A stretch of 64,000 nt of DNA, taken from NCBI RefSeq assembly GCF_003070885.1, contig NZ_CP028913.1, positions 2,542,001 to 2,606,000 of the forward strand, in the 5' to 3' direction. Positions 17,111-24,915 of the stretch are shown one piece after another. Source of the DNA: Agromyces badenianii (GTDB taxonomy: Bacteria; Actinomycetota; Actinomycetes; Actinomycetales; Microbacteriaceae). The notes under the pieces were generated by a model. The model did not search any database. It saw only the letters and a list, made by a program, of their open reading frames with translations, and was not told the origin of the DNA. The position numbers and the translations under genes were made by a program. Positions within the stretch are counted from its first letter, which is position 1. Every line of letters begins with the position of its first letter.

Positions 17111-18312
17111 GCGACGTCTCCCGCGTTCGACGTGATGCCCGACCCGGGCGTCGCGGGCAGCCCCGCCCTGTGGGTCGCCGGCCGACCCGCGTCGTACGCG
17201 GCATCGCGAGGGCGAGCACGGACCGGCTCGAACACGCCGGCCCGGTGCCAGCGGTGCATGCGGAGCCGTCGTCTGACCCAGCGCCGGCCGCGGGGCACGA
17301 CGCCGAGCGCGATCGCCGCTGCTGCGGGCATCGCCGAGGCCGACCGACGATCGAGTCCCCGCCACACGCTGGTGGAACGGATCTCGGGATCGACCTCCGC
17401 CGCGAACGCCAGGAGGCGCACCGCCTGATCGGTGGCCCGTCCGCGATCGAGCAGTCGACGTGCTTCCGCGATCGCCTCGAGCGCGATCGCCCGGCGGGAT
17501 GCCGCGTGCAGTTCGGCTCCGCGCTCGAATGCCCCTCCGAGGCCGTCGAACAGCAGGTCGAACGCGTCGCGGATCTCCGCGAGGATCACGAGGGGATCCT
17601 CGGCGCGCGTGGAGAGGCTGCCGGGATGCTCGCGGTGCCACGCCTGGTCGGCACCGACGATGTACGCGATGTCGGAGTGGGCGGCGATCCGGAGCCACAT
17701 CTCCATGTCGTGCGTGTGCGCGAGCGGCAGCTGGCCGCCGACCACGTCGACCACGCTGCGCCGCATGACCACCTCGGGCGAGGTGATGACGTTCGTGCCG
17801 TCGACGCAGCGGGCGGCGAGCCAGTCGCTGCCCGCCCACACCGTCCACTCGAGCGGGTCGGTCCTGGCAGGGGGCGGGACGTCGCCCGAGAAGTGGATCG
17901 GATGCCCGTACACGAGGCCGACGCCGGGAAGGTACTGCATCACGGCGACGGCGCGGCGGAGCGAACCCGGCGTGAGCAGGTCGTCGGCATCGAGCCGCAC
18001 GAGGTACTCGCCCGTCGCCTGCTCCAGTCCCCGGTTGAAGGTCGCGACCGCGCCCAGGTTGCGGGGGTTGGCGAGCACGCGGACCCTCGGGTCGTTCGCG
18101 GCGATCTGCTCGGCGACCGCGAGGCTGTCATCGGTGGAGGCGTCGTCGACGACGACGACGTCCACCGAGACCGACTCCTGGCCCAGCACGCTCGCGACCG
18201 CCTGCGGGAGGAAGCGGGCGTAGTTGTAGCACGGGATCACCACGGTGACCGTGGCACCGTCGATCTGCGTGCGCGGGGCGCGACGCTCGGCTGTGGACGC
18301 GTTCACGACCAT
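17107..18312 (-). CDS. Glycosyltransferase family 2
   Basis: This 401-residue protein has a clean GT-A domain at about 20-250: TVVIPCYNYARFLPQAVASVL, VVVVDDASTD, NPRNLGAVATFNRGL and the DxD motif in VRLDADDLL. The region near HTHDMEMWLRIA supplies the catalytic-loop ED-like residues. The C-terminal 130 residues are Arg-rich and unassigned. ATG at 18312 overlaps the upstream GT4 stop by 10 bp. It probably acts in repeat-unit assembly. Confidence 0.88.
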   Translation of the reverse strand: MVVNASTAERRAPRTQIDGATVTVVIPCYNYARFLPQAVASVLGQESVSVDVVVVDDASTDDSLAVAEQIAANDPRVRVLANPRNLGAVATFNRGLEQATGEYLVRLDADDLLTPGSLRRAVAVMQYLPGVGLVYGHPIHFSGDVPPPARTDPLEWTVWAGSDWLAARCVDGTNVITSPEVVMRRSVVDVVGGQLPLAHTHDMEMWLRIAAHSDIAYIVGADQAWHREHPGSLSTRAEDPLVILAEIRDAFDLLFDGLGGAFERGAELHAASRRAIALEAIAEARRLLDRGRATDQAVRLLAFAAEVDPEIRSTSVWRGLDRRSASAMPAAAAIALGVVPRGRRWVRRRLRMHRWHRAGVFEPVRARPRDAAYDAGRPATHRAGLPATPGSGITSNAGDVA

Positions 18313-19586
18313 GACGGCCCGACCCGGGTCGGCGGCTTCGGCGCCGGAGCGAAGCGGTCGACCAGCGGAATCGCTCGCACGCGGCGCTTCGCCCCGCGCA
18401 CGACCCGGCCGGCCTCGATCCGCGCGAGGAACATCGTCATCGACGCGGAGCCGCGGATCCGCTCCCGCATCGGGTGGCTGCGGCCAGCGACCCGGCGATA
18501 GATCTGTTCGAGCTCGTCTGCAGCGCGCTCGATATCGTAGTGGTCCAGCACGACGCGCCGCCCGAGCTCGCCGTTGCGGGCCATGTCGGCCGGATGAGCG
18601 ATGAGCTCGTCGAGCAGGCGTGCCAGCTCGGGGGCGCCGTCGGTTCCGTCGCCGAGACCGAACCAGCCCTGCCATCTGAACGTCTCGACCGTGCCCGCGT
18701 CGAGGGTGCTCCAGAAGCCCGCCTCCCCTTGCACGATGACCGGCTTGCCGAACGACATCGCGCGGAGGATCGAGCCGCCCATTCCGAGCACGACGTCGGC
18801 GGCGTCGTACGCGGGTCTCGGGTCCATCATGAGGCCGGCGAGGGTGACCAGTCGGCGCGGAGCCGACGCGTTGACCTCGTCCACGAGCGCCTGCACCGCT
18901 TCCCGGTCGGGGCCGTCGCCGACGACGAGCAGGTGGGCGCGGTGCCGCTCGTCGAGCAGGGCCATGGCCCGGATCGCTTCGAGCACCCCGCCGAGCTTGA
19001 GACCCTGCGCGAGCCTGCCGACGAGCACGATGAGCGTCTCATCCGACGGGATCCCCCACCGCTCGCGAACGGTCTGCGTGCGACCATCGTGTTCGACGAA
19101 GGGTGCGATCCCCGGGGTGTTCGCGGCGACGTCGATCGGCGGCTCCATGAGGTAGACCTCGGGACGCCACTTCGATTCGGCCTCGTACAGCTCGTTCGTG
19201 CCCACGACGACCGGCACCGACGCCGGGATGTACTTGGGGACGACCATCGAGAGCACCGTCGAGACCACCGGTGTGCCCGCCATCCAGCCGGGCCCGTACA
19301 TCGTGTCGAGGGTCGCGCTCCACTCGTAGGAGTGCACGACGTCGAACCGGCGGGATCTGACTAGGTCGACGAGCCGCGCGGCAGACGCCGGCGACGGGGT
19401 CATCCGCCGGGTCGACGGAGCGAGGATCAGTTCGAGGCCGCGGCGGTGCACCTCCTCGACCAGTTCGCCGGGCGGCGCGTACAGCACGACCTCATGACCT
19501 CGACGGCGCACGGCGTCGGCCAGCTCGATCGCGTTGAGCTGACTGCCACCGACCTCCATGAGATGCGGGTGGACGAGGATCTTCAT
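18303..19586 (-). CDS. Glycosyltransferase family 4 (GT-B)
   Basis: This 427-residue protein begins KILVHPHLMEVGGSQLNAIELADAV, the GGSQ acceptor-side loop of GT4 enzymes. It has LIVLVGRLAQGLKLGGVLEAIRAM and VVGDGPDREAVQALV in the nucleotide-binding half. In the donor-site segment, AMSFGKPVIVQGEAGF replaces the usual E-x7-E (first Glu unclear). The C-terminal 60 residues are basic and may contact the membrane. It overlaps the DegT gene by 4 bp. Confidence 0.87.
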   Translation of the reverse strand: MKILVHPHLMEVGGSQLNAIELADAVRRRGHEVVLYAPPGELVEEVHRRGLELILAPSTRRMTPSPASAARLVDLVRSRRFDVVHSYEWSATLDTMYGPGWMAGTPVVSTVLSMVVPKYIPASVPVVVGTNELYEAESKWRPEVYLMEPPIDVAANTPGIAPFVEHDGRTQTVRERWGIPSDETLIVLVGRLAQGLKLGGVLEAIRAMALLDERHRAHLLVVGDGPDREAVQALVDEVNASAPRRLVTLAGLMMDPRPAYDAADVVLGMGGSILRAMSFGKPVIVQGEAGFWSTLDAGTVETFRWQGWFGLGDGTDGAPELARLLDELIAHPADMARNGELGRRVVLDHYDIERAADELEQIYRRVAGRSHPMRERIRGSASMTMFLARIEAGRVVRGAKRRVRAIPLVDRFAPAPKPPTRVGPSWS

Positions 19587-20758
19587 CGGATCGCCCCGCC
19601 CTTCGCCGATCTCCCGTTCAGGGTGGCCGGAGCGGCGAGGCCGGGTTTCGGCGCCGCTCGGATGCAGGACTCCAGCGCCTCCGCGACGCGCCCCTGCTGC
19701 TCGGCGCTCAGGTGCGGGAACATCGGAAGGGAGAGGATGCGCAGAGCGGCCGCCTCGGCAACGGGGAACTGGCCCGCGCGATAGCCCAGGGACTCGTATG
19801 CAGCGGTGAGGTGGATCGGCGTCGGGTAGTGGATGGCCGCGCCGACGCCTTCGGCCGCGAGTCCGGCGAGCACGCGCTCGCGCTCCTCGAGCTGCACGAC
19901 GTAGAGGTGCCAGACATCCTCGTTGCCGGGACGCGTCGCCGGAAGGCGCACGCCCTCGAGGTCGCCGAGCAGCTCGGCGTAGCGGGCGGCGGCCGCACGT
20001 CGCGCGGTGTTCCAGCCGTCGAGACGCCGGAGCTTGGCGCGGAGCACCGGAGCCTGCACCGCGTCGAGGCGCGAGTTCATGCCGGCGCGGTCGTGCACGT
20101 ACTTGACGGAGCTGCCGTGCGCCGCGAAGTTGCGAACGAAGTCGGCGACGGCGGGATCGCTCGTCAGCACGGCCCCGGCGTCGCCCGCCGCGCCGAGGTT
20201 CTTGCCCGGGTAGAAGCTCGTGGCCGCGACGCGTCCGAGCCCGCCGGCCCGACCTGCCGGCGACGACGCCCCCTGCGACTGGGCGGCGTCCTCGACGATC
20301 ACCAGGCCGTGTCTCGCCGCGATCGGCGCCAGCGCCTCGACGGGGGCCGTCTGTCCGTAGAGGTGCACCGGGATGATCGCACGCGTGCGTGCGGTCACCG
20401 CCGCCTCGACGGCGGCGGGGTCGATGAGGAGGTGCTCCTCGTCGACGTCGACGAGCACGGGCGTGGCACCGGCGTGGGTCACGGCCTCGGCGGTCGCGAT
20501 GAAGGTGTTGACGGGAAGGATCACCTCGTCGCCCTGGCCCACCCCGACGGCGCGCAGCGCGAGCTCCAGCGCGTCGGTGCCGTTGCCGACGCCCACGCAG
20601 TGGTCGACGCCGATGTAGGCGGCGTACTCGCGCTCGAAGGCCTCGACCTCAGGGCCGCCGACGAAGGCCGCCGCCTCGAACTGGGCCCGCCAGACGGGCA
20701 GCACCTCGTCGGCGATCTCCGCCTGCTGCGCTGCGATATCGAGGAATGGGATCTTCAC
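19583..20758 (-). CDS. DegT/DnrJ/EryC1 nucleotide-sugar aminotransferase (1 of 2)
   Basis: This 391-residue protein has the PLP Lys186 in SFYPGKNLGAAGDAGA, the GNGTDALELALRA cofactor loop and VEDAAQSQGA. It converts a keto-sugar nucleotide to an amino sugar with glutamate as donor. The SFYPGKNLG form is common in 3-aminotransferases (WbpE/QdtB-like), though the position of amination is only a guess. GTG at 20758 overlaps the acyltransferase stop by GTGA. Together with the acyltransferase, second aminotransferase, SDR and oxidoreductase it forms an amino-sugar pathway. Confidence 0.88.
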   Translation of the reverse strand: MKIPFLDIAAQQAEIADEVLPVWRAQFEAAAFVGGPEVEAFEREYAAYIGVDHCVGVGNGTDALELALRAVGVGQGDEVILPVNTFIATAEAVTHAGATPVLVDVDEEHLLIDPAAVEAAVTARTRAIIPVHLYGQTAPVEALAPIAARHGLVIVEDAAQSQGASSPAGRAGGLGRVAATSFYPGKNLGAAGDAGAVLTSDPAVADFVRNFAAHGSSVKYVHDRAGMNSRLDAVQAPVLRAKLRRLDGWNTARRAAAARYAELLGDLEGVRLPATRPGNEDVWHLYVVQLEERERVLAGLAAEGVGAAIHYPTPIHLTAAYESLGYRAGQFPVAEAAALRILSLPMFPHLSAEQQGRVAEALESCIRAAPKPGLAAPATLNGRSAKGGAIR

Positions 20759-21387
20759 GCGGTCACTCCCAGCTGTCGCGCGGGCACGCCCGCCCAGGTC
20801 TGGCCTTCCGGCACATCGGCGAGCACGACGGCGCCCATGCCGACGCTCGCGCCGGCACCGAGCACGCGTCCCGGATGCACGGAGGCGTTCATCCCGAGGG
20901 TCGCGCCACGGCCGATGCGAACGCCGCCGCCGAGCGAGACGCCCGAGGCGAGCGTCGCGAAGTCCTCGACGAGGCAGTCGTGGGTGATGGTCACCTGCGG
21001 CATCGCGACGACGTGCGCGCCGATGACGGCGTCGGCGGTCAGCGACACGTTCGCGAGCAGGATCGACCCCTCGCCGACCGGGCAGCCGCCGGGGTTGCGC
21101 ACCGACGGATCGATGACGGTGGCGTACCTCGACGAATCCACCCCCGCTCGGGACATCCGCTCGACGATCGCGGCCCGGGCGAGGCCCGAGCCGACGCACA
21201 CGAGCACCTCGGCGTCGGGAGAGAGCGCGACGTCGTCGATGCCGCCGAGCACCGGCACCCCGTCGATGGTGCGCGGCAGCGCCGCGTGCCGGTCGTCGAG
21301 CACGCCGAGCAGCTCGCGGTTCGCCTCGCGCAGCACGGGAACGACCTCCCGGAAGAGGCCGCTCGCCCCGACGAGCAGCACAGCCAT
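20755..21387 (-). CDS. Sugar O/N-acyltransferase, NeuD/PglD-like
   Basis: This 210-residue protein combines an N-terminal Rossmann-like PglD_N segment (MAVLLVGASGLFREVV) with a left-handed beta-helix of hexapeptide repeats. The catalytic His is likely His136 in TITHDCLVEDFATLASGVSLGG. The family acetylates amino sugars such as UDP-4-amino-4,6-dideoxy-GlcNAc or sialic-acid precursors. It lies between the two DegT genes (1 bp and 4-bp overlap), so it probably acetylates the product of one of them. Confidence 0.86.
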   Translation of the reverse strand: MAVLLVGASGLFREVVPVLREANRELLGVLDDRHAALPRTIDGVPVLGGIDDVALSPDAEVLVCVGSGLARAAIVERMSRAGVDSSRYATVIDPSVRNPGGCPVGEGSILLANVSLTADAVIGAHVVAMPQVTITHDCLVEDFATLASGVSLGGGVRIGRGATLGMNASVHPGRVLGAGASVGMGAVVLADVPEGQTWAGVPARQLGVTA

Positions 21388-21388
21388 G

Positions 21389-22543
21389 TCAGCGTTCTCC
21401 TGCCTCGCGGATCACCCGGGCGACGCGCTCGAGTTCCTCACCGGTCAGCTGGTGGAAGAGCGGCAGGATGAGCGTGCGGTCGGTGAGCTGCTCGGTGATC
21501 GGGAGCGGCGCACCGCCGGTGTCGCGGTCGGCGTACGCGGGCTGGCGGTGGGCGGCCATGATGCCGCGCCGGGCTGAGATCCCGGCCTCGGCGAGGGCGA
21601 GCAGCAGTGCCTCGCGGTCGAGCGGGTACTCCGGCGCCACCTCGAGCCAGAGCGACTGGAAGTTGCTCGTTCCCCATGCGGGATCGTCCACGAGCCGGAT
21701 GCCGGGGACGCCGGAGAGCAGCTCTCGATAGCGCGCAGCGTTCGCCCGACGCCGCTCGACGACCTCGGCGAGCTTGCCGAGCTGCACGAGCCCGACCGCG
21801 GCCTGGAGGTCGGTCATGCGGTAGTTGAAGCCGATCTCGCCGTACTCCTCCGCCGGCGAGACGAGGCTCGCGTGACGGTCGGCCGCCGACACGCTCATCG
21901 AGTGCTCGCGGAGCCGGCGTGCGCGGGCCGCCCATTCGGGATTGCTCGTCGTGAGCATGCCGCCCTCGCCCGTGGTGAGGATCTTGCGCGGGTGGAACGA
22001 CCAGGTCGCGAGCTCCGCGCCCGCCCCCACGGGACGCCCGTCGTAGCTGGAACCGGCGCCGCACGCGGCATCCTCGATGACGACGATGCCCTTCGGGTCG
22101 CAGAGCGCACGAATCGGGCCGAGCTCGACCGGGACGCCGCCCTGGTCGACGATGATGACCGCTCGCGTCGCCGGGGTGAGCGCCGCGGCGAGCGTGCCCG
22201 CGGTCACGTTGCCGGTCGCGGCATCCACGTCGGCGAAGACGGGCCGGGCGCCGACGTAGGTGGGGGCGTTGGAGGTCGCGATGAACGAGAACGACGGCAC
22301 GACGACGTCGTCACCGGGGCCGATGCCCGCGACGACGAGCGCGAGGTGCAGGGCGGTCGTGCAGTTCGAGACGGCGACGGCATCGCCGGCCTGCATCGTC
22401 TCGGCGAAGGCGCGCTCGAACGCGGCGACCTTCGGCCCCTGGGCGACCCAGCCCGACTCGATGACCTCCGTCACGGCGGCGACCTCGTCGGCGCCGAGCC
22501 ACGGCTTCATGACGTTGAGCCTGGTCACCTGCGCGGTACTCAT
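21389..22543 (-). CDS. DegT/DnrJ/EryC1 nucleotide-sugar aminotransferase (2 of 2)
   Basis: This 384-residue protein has the PLP Lys187 in WSFHPRKILTTGEGGML, SNCTTALHLALVVAGI and IEDAACGAGSSYDGR. The HPRKILTTGEGG form is typical of 4-aminotransferases (PglE/PseC/ArnB-like). ATG at 22543 gives a 4-bp overlap with the SDR stop; an in-frame ATG 17 codons earlier would cut deep into that gene. Two distinct DegT enzymes in one operon suggest either a diamino sugar or two different amino sugars in the repeat. Confidence 0.88.
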   Translation of the reverse strand: MSTAQVTRLNVMKPWLGADEVAAVTEVIESGWVAQGPKVAAFERAFAETMQAGDAVAVSNCTTALHLALVVAGIGPGDDVVVPSFSFIATSNAPTYVGARPVFADVDAATGNVTAGTLAAALTPATRAVIIVDQGGVPVELGPIRALCDPKGIVVIEDAACGAGSSYDGRPVGAGAELATWSFHPRKILTTGEGGMLTTSNPEWAARARRLREHSMSVSAADRHASLVSPAEEYGEIGFNYRMTDLQAAVGLVQLGKLAEVVERRRANAARYRELLSGVPGIRLVDDPAWGTSNFQSLWLEVAPEYPLDREALLLALAEAGISARRGIMAAHRQPAYADRDTGGAPLPITEQLTDRTLILPLFHQLTGEELERVARVIREAGER

Positions 22544-23535
22544 GTCGCACTCACCGACCGGCCCGCCGCGATCTCGTCGCGGAGGGGCGCCCACCAGTCG
22601 ACCAGGAGCCGGAGCCCCTCTTCGAGACCGATCGTCGCCTCGAACCCGAGGTCCCGCTTCGCCGCGGCGGTGTCGGCGAGGCGACGCACGACGCCGTTCA
22701 CCGCGCGCTCCGGCCCGTGCTCGACGCCGAGCTCGGAGCCCATGACGTGCAGCAGTGCCTCGGCGAGCTCGAGCAGGCTCGTCTCAGAGCCGCTGCCGAT
22801 GTTGTACACGCCCTCGACGACGTCGCTCGTCGCAGCGAGCACGTTGGCCCTCGCGATGTCGGGGACGCACACGAAGTCCATCGTCTGCGCACCGTCGCCG
22901 AAGATGAGGGGCGGAACGCCGTCGGCGATGCGCTCCATCCACCGCACGAGCACCTCGGTGTACACGCCGTGCACGTCCATCCTCGGCCCGTACACGTTGA
23001 AGTAGCGCAGCAGCACGTAGTCGAGTCCGTACATCGCACGGAAGCTGCGCAGCATCCCCTCGTTGAACGACTTCGCCGCCCCGTAGAACGTGTCGTTGTT
23101 GTGATGGTGGTGGCGTTCCCCGGTCGGGAACTCCTCCGCCATGCCGTAGACCGAGGCGCTCGATGCCGAGACGAGCTTGGCGACCTTGTGCTCCACGGCG
23201 GCCTCGTAGACGTTGAACGTGCCGTCGACGAGCACCTCCAGCGCGAGCCTCGGTTCCTCCGCGCACTGCGTGATCCGGATCGCGGCCTGGTGGAACACCA
23301 CGTCCTTGCCGCGGGTGGCGTCGTGCACGAGGTCGCGGTCTCGGATGTCGCCGTCGATGAGTTCGACCCGACCCGACGCGATCGCCGGCTCGAGGTTCGC
23401 GAGTCGTCCGCGCACCAGGTTGTCGATGATGTCGACGCGGGCCACGCCCGCTTCGAGCAGCTGGTCGACGAGCGTCGAGCCGATCGTGCCGGCGCCGCCG
23501 GTCACGAGCACCGTCGCTCCGCTGAGTTCGCTCAT
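22540..23535 (-). CDS. NAD-dependent epimerase/dehydratase (extended SDR)
   Basis: This 331-residue protein has the NAD motif VTGGAGTIGS (13-20) and the catalytic pair Tyr151/Lys155 in FYGAAKSF, with a Ser near 126 in SASSASVYG. RYFNVYGPRMDVHG and DFVCVPDIARA are the substrate-binding segments of UDP-sugar 4-epimerases. A four-His run precedes the catalytic Tyr. It probably supplies or epimerises a UDP-sugar for the repeat. A 4,6-dehydratase is less likely because the T-D-E triad is absent. It overlaps both neighbours by 4 bp. Confidence 0.88.
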   Translation of the reverse strand: MSELSGATVLVTGGAGTIGSTLVDQLLEAGVARVDIIDNLVRGRLANLEPAIASGRVELIDGDIRDRDLVHDATRGKDVVFHQAAIRITQCAEEPRLALEVLVDGTFNVYEAAVEHKVAKLVSASSASVYGMAEEFPTGERHHHHNNDTFYGAAKSFNEGMLRSFRAMYGLDYVLLRYFNVYGPRMDVHGVYTEVLVRWMERIADGVPPLIFGDGAQTMDFVCVPDIARANVLAATSDVVEGVYNIGSGSETSLLELAEALLHVMGSELGVEHGPERAVNGVVRRLADTAAAKRDLGFEATIGLEEGLRLLVDWWAPLRDEIAAGRSVSAT

Positions 23536-24593
23536 GCCAAGTCTCCTGCCAGTTCCTTCTCGGGCTCGAGGCGGCTGGGGTCGCCGCCGCTCTCGAGGCT
23601 CCGGCTGGCCGCCTCGAGCACCGCCAGCACGCGAAGGCCGGCCTCGCCATCGGTTCTCGCGTGGCGACCCTCGCGAATGGCGGTGGCGAATTCGGACGCC
23701 ATCGCGTCGAGCGCCTCGCGCTCCGACAGGGCCGGGGCCCAGGTGTCGCCGAGACGGTACGAGACCGTCGCGGCCCGTCGCTCGAGCCCGTCGAGCGCCT
23801 GCGTCTCGAGATCGATGCCGCGGTCGTAGACGCTGAGGCGCTGCTGCGGGTTCAGGTCGTCCCAGACGAGGGTGCGGCGCGAGCCGCCGATGATCATCTT
23901 GCGGATCTTCGTCGGGCTCAGCCAGTTCACGTGCACATGGGCCACCGCGCCACTTGGCAGCGGCAGCGTGAGGTAGCCGATGCAGGCCTTGCCTGCGCCG
24001 AGCGGATCGGCGCCGTGCGCCGCCGCCGACAGCGGCTTGAGTCCGCCCGGCAGTACGAAGTCGATGATCGAGAGGTCGTGGGGGGCGAGGTCCCAGAACA
24101 CGTCGACGTCGGGCTGCACGAGTCCGAGATTGATGCGCACCGAGTCGACGAAGAGGATGTCGCCCAGCTCGCCTGCCTCGATGAGCTCCCGGATCTTCAG
24201 CACCGCCGGCGTGTAGCAGTAGGTGTGATCCGTCATGAGCACGACGCCCGCCGTGCGTGCGGCGGCCACCATCTCGCGGGCCTTCTGCTTCGAGTCGGCG
24301 AGCGGCTTCTCGACGACCACGTGCTTGCCCGCGGCGATGGCCGCGAGGGCGACGGCGTGGTGGGTTCGCGCGGGCGTCGCGATGGCGACGGCGTCGATGG
24401 AGGGGTCGGCGAGAACGGCGGCGAGGTCGGTCACCGCTTCGGCGCCGGCGAATCGGTGCGCGAGTTGCTCGGCGCGGGCGAGGTCGAGATCGCAGATCGC
24501 TGCGAGACGCCAATCGGGGCTGCCGGCGAAGTTCCGGGCGAGGTTCGGCCCCCAGTAGCCCGCGCCGACGACGGCGACGGAGAGGGTGTTCAT
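23532..24593 (-). CDS. Gfo/Idh/MocA sugar oxidoreductase (WlbA/WbpB-like)
   Basis: This 353-residue protein has the Rossmann motif VVGAGYWGPNLARNF, DLD after the second strand, and the EKPLA motif at 95-99. DVFWDLAPHDLSIIDF supplies the catalytic D-x3-H. Enzymes of this branch oxidise UDP-HexNAc(A) at C3 to a keto sugar for a DegT 3-aminotransferase, which matches the downstream genes. ATG at 24593 has AAGGAG 8 bp upstream. It is the first gene of the 14-gene operon, so its upstream region is the main EPS promoter region. Confidence 0.9.
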   Translation of the reverse strand: MNTLSVAVVGAGYWGPNLARNFAGSPDWRLAAICDLDLARAEQLAHRFAGAEAVTDLAAVLADPSIDAVAIATPARTHHAVALAAIAAGKHVVVEKPLADSKQKAREMVAAARTAGVVLMTDHTYCYTPAVLKIRELIEAGELGDILFVDSVRINLGLVQPDVDVFWDLAPHDLSIIDFVLPGGLKPLSAAAHGADPLGAGKACIGYLTLPLPSGAVAHVHVNWLSPTKIRKMIIGGSRRTLVWDDLNPQQRLSVYDRGIDLETQALDGLERRAATVSYRLGDTWAPALSEREALDAMASEFATAIREGRHARTDGEAGLRVLAVLEAASRSLESGGDPSRLEPEKELAGDLA

Positions 24594-24915
24594 AGGGTGG
24601 GCTCCTTGTCGGTTCGGGTCGGAGCTGCGCCGGGTCGATCGCGATTCACTAGGGGGTGATCGGGTGCGATCTCACCGGAGGAGTCGCACGCCGGGCTGCG
24701 CACGACCGAACCTGATTCTGTCTCGCCCGGGCTCGAGGCCGGCAGTCCCAGTAAGGGGGGTTCCTGCGCGAAGGGCCGCGTCCGCCGCCCGAACGGCGGG
24801 GCCCGACCCCGAACTGGGGGGCGCATCGGCACGCGGATCCGCGATAGGACGGACTCGTCACCCCCCTCGACCCTCGGGGTGCCCGTCACCTCCACCCGCC
24901 ATCTGGGGACAGCCG
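24594..24915. promoter_or_regulatory. Divergent control region with G/C-run motifs
   Basis: The 322-bp region lies between the EPS operon (minus) and the DMFA2/DUF4082 gene (plus) and holds no gene. It contains several related G-run sites: CACTAGGGGGTGA at 24647-24659, TCCCAGTAAGGGGGG at 24746-24760, ACCCCGAACTGGGGGG at 24806-24821, and GTCACCCCCCTCG near 24858. CCCCGAACTGGGG also occurs, inverted, at 36148-36160. Spacing and recurrence suggest binding sites for one regulator. No convincing -35/-10 pair was seen. Confidence 0.5.

Noticed and set aside
18530..18560. CGATATCGTAGTGGTCC as a third copy of the dispersed repeat
   Set aside because: It lies inside a conserved GT4 coding region and shares only short pieces in the wrong spacing.
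8081..24593. Exosortase/PEP-CTERM system
   Set aside because: The ligase, decarboxylase and ACP resemble exosortase-A-associated genes, but no multi-TM exosortase and no PEP-CTERM-like C-terminus was found.
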